NCBI RefSeq assembly: GCF_004363075.1
Contig: NZ_SNYN01000002.1
Location: 248,001 to 312,000 of the forward strand
Reading direction: 5' to 3'
Source: Actinorugispora endophytica
Lineage (GTDB): Bacteria; Actinomycetota; Actinomycetes; Streptosporangiales; Streptosporangiaceae
DNA: 64,000 nucleotides
How positions within the stretch are numbered: the first letter of the stretch is position 1; every line of letters starts with the position of its first letter. The notes beneath the pieces were generated by a model. It was not told where the DNA came from, did not search any database, and worked only from the letters and a program-made list of their open reading frames with translations. A program made the translations under genes and the position numbers. Below, one piece after another: positions 8,394-17,042 of the stretch.

Positions 8394-11327
8394 TCAGTGA
8401 CTGTCCCGCGCGGGTAGGGCCAGGCCGATGGCGAGGCCGGCCAGGTGGTTCAGGGTGGTGCCGGGGTCGAGAAGGGTGCGCACGTTCAGGGCGGCCAGGG
8501 CCGGGTGGGCGGCGCGCAGGACGTCGCGCAGGCCGATCACGGCGACCGAGGACAGGCCCAGGTCGATGAGGGGGACGTCCCGTGGCAGGGCGTCGGGGGT
8601 GGTGGCCAGGGCGTCGGCGGCGAGCCGGGCCAGCGCCTCGGCGGTGGCCGCGGCGTCACCGGGCCCGTCGGCCAGGACCGCGGCCAGACTCGGCCGGTCC
8701 GCGCTGCTTGGCGCCTTTTCGCGTTCCCAGAACACCGGGAGCCGGACCGGGGCGCGGCGCGGTTCGGGCCACCGCGCGGGGGTGTGTCCGGCGGTGTGCA
8801 GGGCCGCGAGTTGGGTGAGCAGGGCGGCGTGGTCGTCGGCGCCGCCGCGGTCGGTGGCGGCCACCACCAGACTGGAGTCCGCCCCGGTGGTGGCCAGGGT
8901 CGAGGCGGCGGCCGAAGCGAGGGTGGAGCGTCCCGCGACCTCCAGCACGACCGCGCCCGGCGCCGCCGCGTCGGCCAGCGCCTCGGCGAACCGCACCGGG
9001 GCGCGGAGCTGGTCCGTCCAGTAGCCGGCGTCCAGCCGGTCGCCGTCCACCGGGCCCGCCTGGACGGTGGAGCAGAAGACGGTGCCGGGCGTGGCACGGG
9101 GGGCCAGCCCCGCCAGCGCCTCGCCCAGGCGCGGCACCAGCGGCTCCACCGCCGGCGAGTGCGCGGGCACGTCGTCGGCGACGCGGCGCACGTACGCCCC
9201 GTCCGCCTCCAGGGCGGCGCGCAGCTCCTCCAACGGGGCCTCGAAGCCGCTCACCACGGTGGTGTCGGGCGCGTTGCGCGCGGCCACGACCAGGGTTTCG
9301 GTGTGTCCGTGCTGGTCGATGACGTGTTCGGCGTGCTCCGGGGTCAGGTCGGTGACCAGCAGCCCGCCCAGGTGCTCGGTCTGGGCCAGCAGCGACGAGC
9401 GTGCGGCGACCACCCGTGTGGCGTCGTCCAGGGTGAGCGCCCCGGCGGCGTGCGCGGCGGCGACCTCGCCGAGCGAGTGCCCGATCACCACGTCGGGGGC
9501 GTACCCCCAGTGCCGCCAGGTCGCGGCCTGGGCGACCTGGGTGAGGAAGATGGCGTGCTGGGCGGCCTCGAACCCGTCGATCTCCTGGCCCGGCCGCCAC
9601 ACCGCGCGGCCCAGGTGCGCGACCAGCGCGTCGCGGGCCTCCTCCAGCGCCTCGCGGAACACGGGCAGGTCCCGGTAGGAGCTCCGGGCCATCGCCGCGT
9701 GCTGGGAGCCCTGGCCGGCGAACATCCACACCAGCGGCCCCGGCCGGGCCGGCGCGGCGCGCGGCCCGACCAGCGCGGGGTGGGGGGTCCCGTCGGCGAG
9801 CGCGCGCAGCGCGTCGGCCGCCTTCTCGGAGGTGGAGGCGACGACGGCGGCCCGCACCGGGGCGTGGTCGCGGCGGTGCTGCGCGGTCGAGGCCACCGCG
9901 CCCGCGTCCGCACCCTCGGCCAGGAGCGACGCCCACGCCTCGGCGGTCCCCGCCAGCCGGGCGGGGGTGGCGGCGCTGACGGGGACGAGGAAGAACCCCG
10001 CCCCCGCTTCCGGTGCCGGGTCCGGTTCGGGGTCGGGGGCCTGCTCCAGGACGACGTGCACGTTGGAGCCGCCGAACCCGAACGCGCTCACCCCGGCGGT
10101 GCGGGGCCGCCCCGTCTCGGGCCAGGGCTCGGCCTCGGTCGGCACCCGCAGGGGCTGCCGCGCCAGGGCCGGGCGGGGCCGGGTGTGGTTGGCGGTCGGC
10201 GGTACCGTGCCGTGGTGGATCGCGAGCGCGGCGGCGACCACCCCGACCAGCCCGGACGCGCCCTCGCTGTGGCCGAGTACGCCCTTGACCGACCCGACCA
10301 GCAGTGGCCGCTCCGCGGGGCGGCCCGCGCCGGGCACCGCGGCCAGGGCGCGCGTCTCGGAGGAGTCGCCGGCCTTGGTGCCGGTGCCGTGTGCCTGCAC
10401 GTAGTCCACGTGCGCGGGGTCCAGGTCCGCGGCCGCGTACGCCGCGGCGAGCAGGGCCCGGTGCGCGGGCGGGTTGGGGGCGTACAGGCCGCGGGAGCGG
10501 CCGTCGGAGTTGGCGGCCGAGCCGCGCACCACCGCGTAGACCCGGTCCCGGTCCTCCCGCGCGTCGGCGAGGCGGCGCAGCACCACGGCCACGACTCCTT
10601 CGGCGCGCACGTACCCGTCGCCCGCCTCGTCGAAGGGGCGGCACACCCCGTCGGGCGCGAGCACCCCGGCGTCGGCGAACGCGGCCGTGACCCCGGGGTT
10701 GAGCAGGATGTTGGAGCCGGTGACGATCGCGGTGTCGACCTCGCCCAGCTCCACGGAGCGGCGGGCCAGGTGCAGCGCGGTCGCCGACGCGCTGCACGCG
10801 GTGTCCACGGCCATGGACGGGCCCCGCAGGTCCAGCAGGTAGGAGACCCGGTTGGCCAGGATCGACGGCGACGTCCCCGACACGGTGCCCATCGCGATCG
10901 CGCGGCCGGGCGCGAAGTTGATCCCCGCCTGGTCGAAAGACGCGGACCCGGACCACACGCCGACCCGATCCGACCCGGCCAGCGCGCCGGGCGCGATCCC
11001 GGCGTCGGCCAGCGCCTCGGTCACGACCTCGGCGATCATGCGCTGCTGGGGGTCCATCTCGGCGGCCTCGGCCGCGCCGATGGCGAAGAAGGCGTGGTCG
11101 AAGGCGTCGATGTCGTCGATCACCCCGACGCTCCACGGCCGCTCGGGCCGCTGGTCGGGGTGCAGGCGTCCGACCATCCGCGCCCACCGGTCCGCGGGGA
11201 TCGGCCCCGTCAGATCCTCGCCCGCCGTGAGCGCGTCCCACAGTTTTTGAGGGGAGTCGACGCCGCCGGGCAGGCGGCAGCCGATCCCGGTGACCGCCGC
11301 ACGCGTCCGTGGCTGCCGGGAGCTCAT
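8394..11327 (-). CDS. Single-module type I polyketide synthase (KS-AT-ACP)
   Basis: 977 residues from ATG 11327. The ketosynthase (about 8-430) has the DTACSAS active-site Cys and both catalytic His motifs (HGTGTKAGD, KGVLGHSEG). The acyltransferase (about 530-830) has MFAGQGSQ and the GHSLGE nucleophile Ser. Its later specificity stretch reads VPAHSP rather than the usual HAFH or YASH, so extender choice cannot be read off. The acyl carrier domain (about 890-960) has LGLSSV with the attachment Ser. There are no KR, DH, ER or thioesterase domains, so the chain stays unreduced and release needs another enzyme. The start overlaps the methyltransferase stop by 4 bp. It is the last gene of the operon starting at 14711. 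Confidence 0.92.
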   Translation of the reverse strand: MSSRQPRTRAAVTGIGCRLPGGVDSPQKLWDALTAGEDLTGPIPADRWARMVGRLHPDQRPERPWSVGVIDDIDAFDHAFFAIGAAEAAEMDPQQRMIAEVVTEALADAGIAPGALAGSDRVGVWSGSASFDQAGINFAPGRAIAMGTVSGTSPSILANRVSYLLDLRGPSMAVDTACSASATALHLARRSVELGEVDTAIVTGSNILLNPGVTAAFADAGVLAPDGVCRPFDEAGDGYVRAEGVVAVVLRRLADAREDRDRVYAVVRGSAANSDGRSRGLYAPNPPAHRALLAAAYAAADLDPAHVDYVQAHGTGTKAGDSSETRALAAVPGAGRPAERPLLVGSVKGVLGHSEGASGLVGVVAAALAIHHGTVPPTANHTRPRPALARQPLRVPTEAEPWPETGRPRTAGVSAFGFGGSNVHVVLEQAPDPEPDPAPEAGAGFFLVPVSAATPARLAGTAEAWASLLAEGADAGAVASTAQHRRDHAPVRAAVVASTSEKAADALRALADGTPHPALVGPRAAPARPGPLVWMFAGQGSQHAAMARSSYRDLPVFREALEEARDALVAHLGRAVWRPGQEIDGFEAAQHAIFLTQVAQAATWRHWGYAPDVVIGHSLGEVAAAHAAGALTLDDATRVVAARSSLLAQTEHLGGLLVTDLTPEHAEHVIDQHGHTETLVVAARNAPDTTVVSGFEAPLEELRAALEADGAYVRRVADDVPAHSPAVEPLVPRLGEALAGLAPRATPGTVFCSTVQAGPVDGDRLDAGYWTDQLRAPVRFAEALADAAAPGAVVLEVAGRSTLASAAASTLATTGADSSLVVAATDRGGADDHAALLTQLAALHTAGHTPARWPEPRRAPVRLPVFWEREKAPSSADRPSLAAVLADGPGDAAATAEALARLAADALATTPDALPRDVPLIDLGLSSVAVIGLRDVLRAAHPALAALNVRTLLDPGTTLNHLAGLAIGLALPARDSH

Positions 11328-12013
11328 CGGGTCACCACCCACACCCCGGTGCATCCGTGCACTTCGTAGCGCACCTCGGAGAAGTGCTTCTCCAGGAGCG
11401 CGCGCAGGTCCTCGGAGGAGTCGTTGGCGTTGGCGAACGTGTTGCTCTGGCCGTTGTAGGTGTTCATCAGCCTGGTGGCGAGCCCGTTGAGGACCACGCC
11501 CTCGCCCTTGGCCAGGATCGTGGCGCCGATAAACCTCCCGCCCGGTCGGAGCGCCTTGGCCGCCTCGGCGATCAGCCCCTCCTTGTCCAGCATGCTCGAA
11601 CCGCGCACGGTGTGCAGCATCATGTGGCAGTCCACCGAGTCGAGGCCGCCCTCGGCCACCGGCCACGGCTTGAGCGCGTCCTGCTCGATCGTGCGCACGT
11701 CGAACCGGCCCCGGAGCCGGTCCCCGGCGACCTTCAGGCAGGTGGCGTTCAGGTCCATCAGGGTCAGCGAGCGCAGCGCCGTGGAAGGCGGCAGCTTGGA
11801 CAGGAAGTAGCCGTTTCCGGGACCGACCGTCAGGTGGTTCGCCCCGATGTTGTCGGCGTGGTTGCGGTGCAGGACGGAGTTGGGAACCTGCCAGGCGAAA
11901 CGGTGGCTGAAACGGATCACATAAGGCGTGTAGACGAAACCCAGCACGGCCGGGCTGTAGGCGTTGGGGTTGGGCTCGTTGGATCTGCGGGGTCGGGAAG
12001 GGGGCTGGGGCAT
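11324..12013 (-). CDS. SAM-dependent methyltransferase of the PKS operon
   Basis: 229 residues from ATG 12013; longer upstream frames lack coding character. The Rossmann SAM-binding motif is HLTVGPGNGYF, followed by the acidic LMDLN and the late strand LRPGGRFIGATIL, typical of class I small-molecule methyltransferases. Genes on both sides make it likely that it methylates an intermediate or product of the PKS. The stop overlaps the PKS start (ATGA), and a 53-bp gap separates it from the monooxygenase. Confidence 0.85.
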   Translation of the reverse strand: MPQPPSRPRRSNEPNPNAYSPAVLGFVYTPYVIRFSHRFAWQVPNSVLHRNHADNIGANHLTVGPGNGYFLSKLPPSTALRSLTLMDLNATCLKVAGDRLRGRFDVRTIEQDALKPWPVAEGGLDSVDCHMMLHTVRGSSMLDKEGLIAEAAKALRPGGRFIGATILAKGEGVVLNGLATRLMNTYNGQSNTFANANDSSEDLRALLEKHFSEVRYEVHGCTGVWVVTR

Positions 12014-12066
12014 GAGGGGGCCTCGATTCGGCGCGTGGGTGTAGAGGAGCGGAGACGGCGAGGAGG

Positions 12067-13296
12067 TCAGGTGGTGAGGAACCAGTCGGAGAACGCGGCG
12101 GGGTGATCGAAGGAGGACACCCACTCGTCGGCGACGGCCGGGTCGGTCGAGGCCTGGGCGAACGTCGCCAGCACGGTCTCGGGCAGGGTGCCGGCCCAGA
12201 ACTCGGTGACCATGCGGGAGAAGTCGCTGGTGTAGCGGCCGTGCGCCCGCCAGTACGCCTCGTAGGCGCCGGTCAGGAACGCGGCGTCGGACAGGAGCCC
12301 TCCCGCGGCGGCGCGGTCCAGGAGCCACTCGCGCACGGTCGCCGCGACCAGCGTGGAGGCGGCCGCGCCCTGCCCCGAGGCGGGGTCCACGGTCAGCACC
12401 AGGTCACCGATTCCCAGCACCGGGGTGCCGCCGACCATCGCGACCGGGCGGCGCACCGCCGGATCCACGCGGACCACGAGCGCCGAGTGGTCCACGGCCT
12501 CGGCCCCGGCGCACCGCTCGGCCAGCGCCGGGGCGCACCGCCGCAGCGCGCCGGCGGTGAACGCCCCGACCTGGGGGGTCGGGTCGGCGCGGCGGCGCGG
12601 CCCCGGACCGGCGGGGTCGAGCAGGCCTGGGTCCAGCGGCCCGCCGGGGCGGGCGAAGACCTGCACGCTCGTGGCGGGCCCGTCCGGAGTCAGCACCGGA
12701 ACCGCGACGACCTCGCCGTGCGGAGTGGTGGCCACTTCCATGTCGGCGCCGCCGGGGACGACGCCGTCGAGGTAGACCTGGGAGACGACCCGGGCGGTGG
12801 CGCCGCCCGAACGGGAGGCGTCGTTCTCGAACAGGACGCCGAGTTCGCTCCGGCTGCCTCCGGCGAGCACCACCACGTCGTACATGCCCCGCCGGGCGAA
12901 CCACTCCAGGTCCGACAGCGTGACCGTTTTGACGTGCACGCTCCCGCCCTGGTCCTCGAAGTGCTCGAGCCAGTCCGCGGTCTTGAGCCGGTGGTCGACC
13001 GCGTACCCGGGGGCCGGCAGACGGCCGGTGAACGACGACGGCGGCGCGTTGTCGGGGCCCATGGTGAGCCGGATCGACGTGAACCCCGGGGCGCTCGCGG
13101 ACCAGAAGTCCAGGTGCGCGTCCCGCTCGGCGGCCAGGACCGCGGGAAAGGTGAGCTGGGTCAGGGCGGGCGGACGCGCGCGCAGCTCGGCGGTGGAGTC
13201 GCGGGTGAACACGTCCACCGCCACGCCCCGGCCCAGCAGCCCGGCGGCCAGCATCAGCCCGGACTGGCCCGACCCGACGATCAACATCCTGGTCAT
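12067..13296 (-). CDS. Styrene/indole monooxygenase-like FAD-dependent monooxygenase
   Basis: 409 residues. An N-terminal FAD-binding GSGQSGLMLAAGLL is characteristic of StyA-type (group E) flavoprotein monooxygenases, which use a separate reductase to supply FADH2. A second FAD motif GIGDLVLTVDPASGQGAA lies in the C-terminal half. StyA enzymes epoxidise alkenes or oxidise indole-like rings. No StyB-like reductase gene is nearby. The gene takes the place that a cytochrome P450 has in many conservons, directly after the GTPase gene (4-bp overlap), which suggests the conservon controls or recruits it. Confidence 0.85.
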   Translation of the reverse strand: MTRMLIVGSGQSGLMLAAGLLGRGVAVDVFTRDSTAELRARPPALTQLTFPAVLAAERDAHLDFWSASAPGFTSIRLTMGPDNAPPSSFTGRLPAPGYAVDHRLKTADWLEHFEDQGGSVHVKTVTLSDLEWFARRGMYDVVVLAGGSRSELGVLFENDASRSGGATARVVSQVYLDGVVPGGADMEVATTPHGEVVAVPVLTPDGPATSVQVFARPGGPLDPGLLDPAGPGPRRRADPTPQVGAFTAGALRRCAPALAERCAGAEAVDHSALVVRVDPAVRRPVAMVGGTPVLGIGDLVLTVDPASGQGAAASTLVAATVREWLLDRAAAGGLLSDAAFLTGAYEAYWRAHGRYTSDFSRMVTEFWAGTLPETVLATFAQASTDPAVADEWVSSFDHPAAFSDWFLTT

Positions 13297-13910
13297 GACC
13301 GGCCTCCTTCGTGACCGTCATCCATCGCAGGGGGCAGGGCCGGAAGCCGGTCTCGGGCGACGCGCAGGGCATCGCGCAGCAGCCCCACCCCCGAGGCGCG
13401 CAGTCGCAGGTCGCAGAGTATGACCGGGACTGCGGACGCCAGCTCCAACAGCTCCCGAACCGCGGACGAGGACGGCAGCGGAATGCCGGCCACCATGGAC
13501 ACGGCGACCACGAACGGGACGCCCCGCTCCTCCAGCAGCGCGATGTGCTCGTAGGCCGCTGCGACCTCGCGCGGGTGCGCCAGCACGATTGCCGCCGCAG
13601 CATCGCGCAGCGCCTCGTCCCACATCGGGTCGGTCCACGGCGCGGACGGCGCGCCCACCAGCGCCAGCACCAGACCGTCGGGCAGGATGCGGCGCCCGAC
13701 GTTCATCACCACCGCCCCCGCGGCGAACGCCCCGGGCCAGGACGAGACCGACATCTCAGCCAGGCCGTCCGCGGAGTACACCAGGTCGGCCACCAGCAGC
13801 GGAGGGGAATCCGACAGGGCGGCCACCAGCGTGGACTTTCCGGCCCCCGGCGCACCCGTCACCAGCACCTTCACCGAGGTCAGCGAACCGTCAAAGACCG
13901 GCGAGGGCAT
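13293..13910 (-). CDS. cvnD: Conservon GTPase (CvnD-like)
   Basis: 205 residues from ATG 13910. Walker A GAPGAGKST is at about residues 16-24. The rest follows the small Ras-like fold of actinobacterial CvnD proteins, with hydrophobic strands VLALVG and VPFVVAVSMV. Conservons are membrane-associated signalling sets made of a histidine-kinase-like protein, a roadblock protein, a DUF742 protein and this GTPase. Here no kinase is present. The gene overlaps DUF742 by 20 bp and the monooxygenase by 4 bp. Codons upstream of 13910 in this frame overlap the DUF742 gene and are not used. Confidence 0.82.
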   Translation of the reverse strand: MPSPVFDGSLTSVKVLVTGAPGAGKSTLVAALSDSPPLLVADLVYSADGLAEMSVSSWPGAFAAGAVVMNVGRRILPDGLVLALVGAPSAPWTDPMWDEALRDAAAAIVLAHPREVAAAYEHIALLEERGVPFVVAVSMVAGIPLPSSSAVRELLELASAVPVILCDLRLRASGVGLLRDALRVARDRLPALPPAMDDGHEGGRS

Positions 13911-14238
13911 CGAGAACCCCTTCCAACATGATCCGCGTGGGCACACCGGTGCCCGCACGCAGCAGCCCCTGCTCCACCAGGCCGGTGACCAGAACCAGCG
14001 CCGCGCCCCGGGGGATCTGCAACCGGGCCGCGACCTCCACCAGCAGCAACGGCTGCTGCGCTTCCAGGCATACTCCATACACGGCTCCGGCCCCGTCAGG
14101 CAGCGCCACGACCACCGGATCTGACGGTGCCACCGAAGCGTCGGCCACCCGCACCAGGGTGTGGGCCTGCACCATTACTCGCGGACACGACCCGCGCCGA
14201 GGCGCGCCGGCTTCAGGACGGAAGGAAACACGGGTCAT
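13891..14238 (-). CDS. cvnC: DUF742 conservon protein (CvnC-like)
   Basis: 115 residues. The C-terminal half has the winged-helix-like DUF742 pattern (LLLVEVAARLQIPRGAALVL, then a glycine turn and LEGVLDAL). DUF742 proteins act with the roadblock protein and GTPase in conservons, possibly as DNA- or partner-binding adaptors. The start overlaps the roadblock stop by 4 bp. The N-terminal 45 residues are poorly conserved in type. Confidence 0.82.
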   Translation of the reverse strand: MTRVSFRPEAGAPRRGSCPRVMVQAHTLVRVADASVAPSDPVVVALPDGAGAVYGVCLEAQQPLLLVEVAARLQIPRGAALVLVTGLVEQGLLRAGTGVPTRIMLEGVLDALAGL

Positions 14239-14711
14239 CGGACCGCGACCTCCCGCCGGCCGTTCCGCAGCTGCTGGCGCAGCCGCGGGGTGAGCGCGTG
14301 CCCGGCGCCCTCGACCAGCACGGCCATCTGGTAGGCCACCACCTTCATGTCGGCGTCCGGCGCGGTCAGAACCGCCAGTGAGGAACCCTCACCGATCGCC
14401 GTCACCACCAGGTGGCCGCGCCGCATCCGCAGCAGCAGCTCCTCGCTCTCGCCCTTGCCGAACAGCCAGGCCGCCCCCTTGGCCAGGGACTGCAGCCCGC
14501 TGACGACCGCCGCCAGCTGCTCGGCGTGCTCGACGGGGAAACCGCGCGAAGAGGTGAGTAGTAGCCCGTCCGCGGACACCACGACCGCGTGCTCGACCCC
14601 CGAAACCTCGGAGGCGAAGTTGCCGACCAGCCATGCGAAATCCTCGGGAGTGAACACCTGTAATGGTTTGGCGCCGCTTGAGGTGGGGGGACCCTGGTGT
14701 GTTCTGTGCAT
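14235..14711 (-). CDS. cvnB: Roadblock/LC7 conservon protein (CvnB-like)
   Basis: 158 residues from ATG 14711; a GTG at 14657 would give a 140-residue protein closer to usual length, and neither has a clear ribosome binding site. The roadblock fold shows FASEVSGVEHAVVVSADGLL followed by helices and the strand pair HLVVTAIGEGSSLAVL. Roadblock proteins regulate the small GTPase encoded two genes downstream. It starts the operon that runs through the monooxygenase, methyltransferase and PKS. About 390 bp are nearly identical to a second copy at 18.9-19.3 kb. Confidence 0.87.
   Translation of the reverse strand: MHRTHQGPPTSSGAKPLQVFTPEDFAWLVGNFASEVSGVEHAVVVSADGLLLTSSRGFPVEHAEQLAAVVSGLQSLAKGAAWLFGKGESEELLLRMRRGHLVVTAIGEGSSLAVLTAPDADMKVVAYQMAVLVEGAGHALTPRLRQQLRNGRREVAVR
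14262..14655. repeat. Long direct repeat within cvnB, copy 1
   Basis: This segment is nearly identical in the same orientation to 18904-19296. I count fewer than ten mismatches by eye. It covers most of the roadblock coding region. The repeats are about 4.6 kb apart. Confidence 0.85.
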
Positions 14712-14830
14712 GCTGTAATCGTTGCGAAGCGGCTGTGCGCAGTGCTTGCCCGTACGAGGGGTACCCATCATGGGTAGAGCCGCTGATGGCAATTCATGTG
14801 CAACCGTCGAGGATGTCTGCGAGACAAGCG

Positions 14831-16090
14831 ATGAGCGACTATGTTCCTCCTGCCGCACTCCCGACTCATGTCTTGCAGCGCTTGGATGTCCAGCAGGCCC
14901 TAGCGCGTAAGGACTTCGGTCGTCTCTTCTACCTCACCCGCAAATGGGGCGGTATCAGCTACAGCAAGATTGCCGAGTCTTGCGATATCAAACCCGAACG
15001 GGTGGGAACCCTGGCCCGAGGGAAAGGAGGAATTACCACTTACGACAAGATCATCCAGATTGCTGACGGAATGCGGATCCCCGGGCACTTCCTCGGTCTA
15101 CTCCCTCGTCCATGGGAAGCCGCCACTGCCAGTAGTTCTATCGCTGGGCAGCCTGGTCATCCAGAAGTCGCTGCAGTGGAGCTTGCGGGACAGATGTACG
15201 AATCCGAACTCCTGCGACACCTGGGTCAGCAGTGGCATCACCTGGTCAAGACCGACAATCTGCTCGGCCCGCGAGCAGCTCTACGAGGAGTCTGCGACCA
15301 GATCCGAATCATTGAAGAACTCCTGAATCTGGCGTCCTTCGGAACGGCCCTGCGCAAAGGACTGCTGTCTCTGGCAGCACGCTACGCCGAATCAGCCTCC
15401 TGGCTGTATGAGGACTCCGGCGATGTCGTTAAAGCCCATGCCTGGACCGACCGTGCTGTTCAATGGGCTTACGAAGCTGATGACCAAGCCATGCTGGCCT
15501 GGGCGTTCTTTCGGAAGAGCCAACAGGCCGAAGAGCCTGGCAACAGCATCGCTCTGGCTGAGACAGCTCAACGCAACCGCGACGCACTACCCAGGCCAAT
15601 GCGTTCGGCTATCGTCCAGCAGCAGGCCGCTGGTTTCGCGCGCATTGGGGATGAACAAGGCGCACACCGCCTCTTCGATCAGGCTTTGGAATGGGCGGTG
15701 GACCCAGACCTCTACGGCGATGCCCGCAACGGTCACGGCAGTTTCTGCACGCTCAGCTACATCGAACTCGAGCGCGCCCGTGCCTGGACCGTTTTGGGGC
15801 TTCCTCAGCGCGCCGTCGCTATCTATGACCACGTCATTCCCCGCATGCCAGTCGTCTACCAACGCGACCGAGGTGTCGCGCTCGCTCGCTGTGCTGCCGC
15901 CTACACCTTCCTTGAAGAGCCCGAACACGCTGCTGTTTTAGCCCGCGAGGCTTTGGCGATCGCCCATGCCACCGGGACCGGCAGAGCGGTCAATGACCTT
16001 GCCGCTATCGCTGCTCCTCTTCGTCGGCACCAAGCTCTGCCTGTGGTGAAGAGGCTTCTCAACGAACTTGATGCGGCAGGAGAGAATTGA
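14831..16090 (+). CDS. XRE-type transcriptional regulator with TPR-like C-terminus
   Basis: About 419 residues from ATG 14831 (MSDYVPPAALP); ATGs at 14786 and 14813 in frame are alternatives with no better ribosome binding site. An atypical HTH occupies about residues 30-75 (ISYSKIAESCDIKPERVGTL). The rest is a helical repeat array (TPR-like) with pattern AHAWTDRAVQWAYEADDQAMLAWAFF. Such regulators bind a ligand or peptide through the repeats. It is divergent from the conservon-PKS operon (119-bp gap) and is followed after two bases by a RibD-like deaminase, with which it forms an operon. Confidence 0.85.
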   Translation: MSDYVPPAALPTHVLQRLDVQQALARKDFGRLFYLTRKWGGISYSKIAESCDIKPERVGTLARGKGGITTYDKIIQIADGMRIPGHFLGLLPRPWEAATASSSIAGQPGHPEVAAVELAGQMYESELLRHLGQQWHHLVKTDNLLGPRAALRGVCDQIRIIEELLNLASFGTALRKGLLSLAARYAESASWLYEDSGDVVKAHAWTDRAVQWAYEADDQAMLAWAFFRKSQQAEEPGNSIALAETAQRNRDALPRPMRSAIVQQQAAGFARIGDEQGAHRLFDQALEWAVDPDLYGDARNGHGSFCTLSYIELERARAWTVLGLPQRAVAIYDHVIPRMPVVYQRDRGVALARCAAAYTFLEEPEHAAVLAREALAIAHATGTGRAVNDLAAIAAPLRRHQALPVVKRLLNELDAAGEN

Positions 16091-16092
16091 TC

Positions 16093-16956
16093 ATGGCCAA
16101 CCCCACCGAACAGGCCGCGATGAGACGCGCTATCGCGCTTTCAGCCCATGGTCTGGGTACTACCAGCCCCAATCCGCCTGTGGGATGCCTGATTCTCGAT
16201 GTCACTGGAAAGCCGGTAGGGGAGGGCTATCACCATCGCAAGGGCGAAGCCCACGCAGAAGCCTTGGCCCTCGCCCAAGCAGGAGTCCGCGCACGAGGGG
16301 GGACCGCAATCGTGACTCTGGAACCGTGCAACCATCACGGCCGCACCCCACCCTGCCGTCAAGCCCTCATCGATGCCCGCATTGCCCGCGTTGTCATCTC
16401 CCTGATCGATCCCACATCCCGGGGTGAAGGCGGTGCAGCACTCCTACGTACCGCCGGCCTCGACGTCGAAGTCGGGGTTCTCGCGGACGAAACCAGACTG
16501 GTCCTGGGGCCCTGGATGGAAACTCTGAACACCCGTCATCCGAACGTGTGGTGGGCCTACACTTTCGGTCCCAACGGGGTTGCCGCTTCTGATTTTTCTC
16601 GTATCCGTACTCACGCGGACGCGGTTATCTTTGCCGATGGCCGTATCGCTGAAGCTGTTCCGGACAGTCACGGGGTCGGTATCCTCAACATCCCTGACCG
16701 TCACGATCCTGCCGATCCTTTCGCCACTCTGCGCGCATTGTTCGACGGTGGAGTCCGCACCGTCCAGCTTCACGGAGGGTACGAGCTCGCCGGACCGTTT
16801 CTTCAGCGGAGCCTGATCAATCAAATTACCGCTCGGCTCACTGCTGAAGGCCATGGAAAAAGCGACGGTAAGTGGGAAATCCTTCCGGATGGCTTTGCTA
16901 TCAGCGGCATCACGCGTGAAGCAGACGCGGTCATCATCGAGGCCGCTTTGAGTTGA
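16093..16956 (+). CDS. RibD-like cytidine-deaminase-fold enzyme with degenerate reductase domain
   Basis: 287 residues from ATG 16093, preceded by AGGAGA; a TTG at 16087 is less likely. The N-terminal deaminase half has zinc-binding HAE (about 54-56) and PCNHHGRTPPC (Cys at about 79 and 88), as in the riboflavin enzyme RibD. The C-terminal half retains a few dihydrofolate-reductase-like strands (WWAYTFGPNGVAA, RTVQLHGGYELAG) but looks eroded, so reductase activity is doubtful. No rib genes are adjacent. Pairing with the XRE-TPR regulator suggests a specialised nucleotide or secondary-metabolite deamination rather than housekeeping riboflavin synthesis. Confidence 0.85.
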   Translation: MANPTEQAAMRRAIALSAHGLGTTSPNPPVGCLILDVTGKPVGEGYHHRKGEAHAEALALAQAGVRARGGTAIVTLEPCNHHGRTPPCRQALIDARIARVVISLIDPTSRGEGGAALLRTAGLDVEVGVLADETRLVLGPWMETLNTRHPNVWWAYTFGPNGVAASDFSRIRTHADAVIFADGRIAEAVPDSHGVGILNIPDRHDPADPFATLRALFDGGVRTVQLHGGYELAGPFLQRSLINQITARLTAEGHGKSDGKWEILPDGFAISGITREADAVIIEAALS

Positions 16957-17042
16957 ACCGAACGGGCGCAGAAGCGCGTACCGCTACCAGCTTCGCTCGC
17001 CCGTGATCTTCGAAACCCGCTGCTGAGATTTAATTCGTGGGG

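Noticed and set aside
8445-11369. A 974-codon open frame antisense to the PKS
   Set aside because: It mirrors the PKS codon bias, reads as low-complexity Gly/Arg/Val protein and has no domain; long antisense frames are expected at this GC content.
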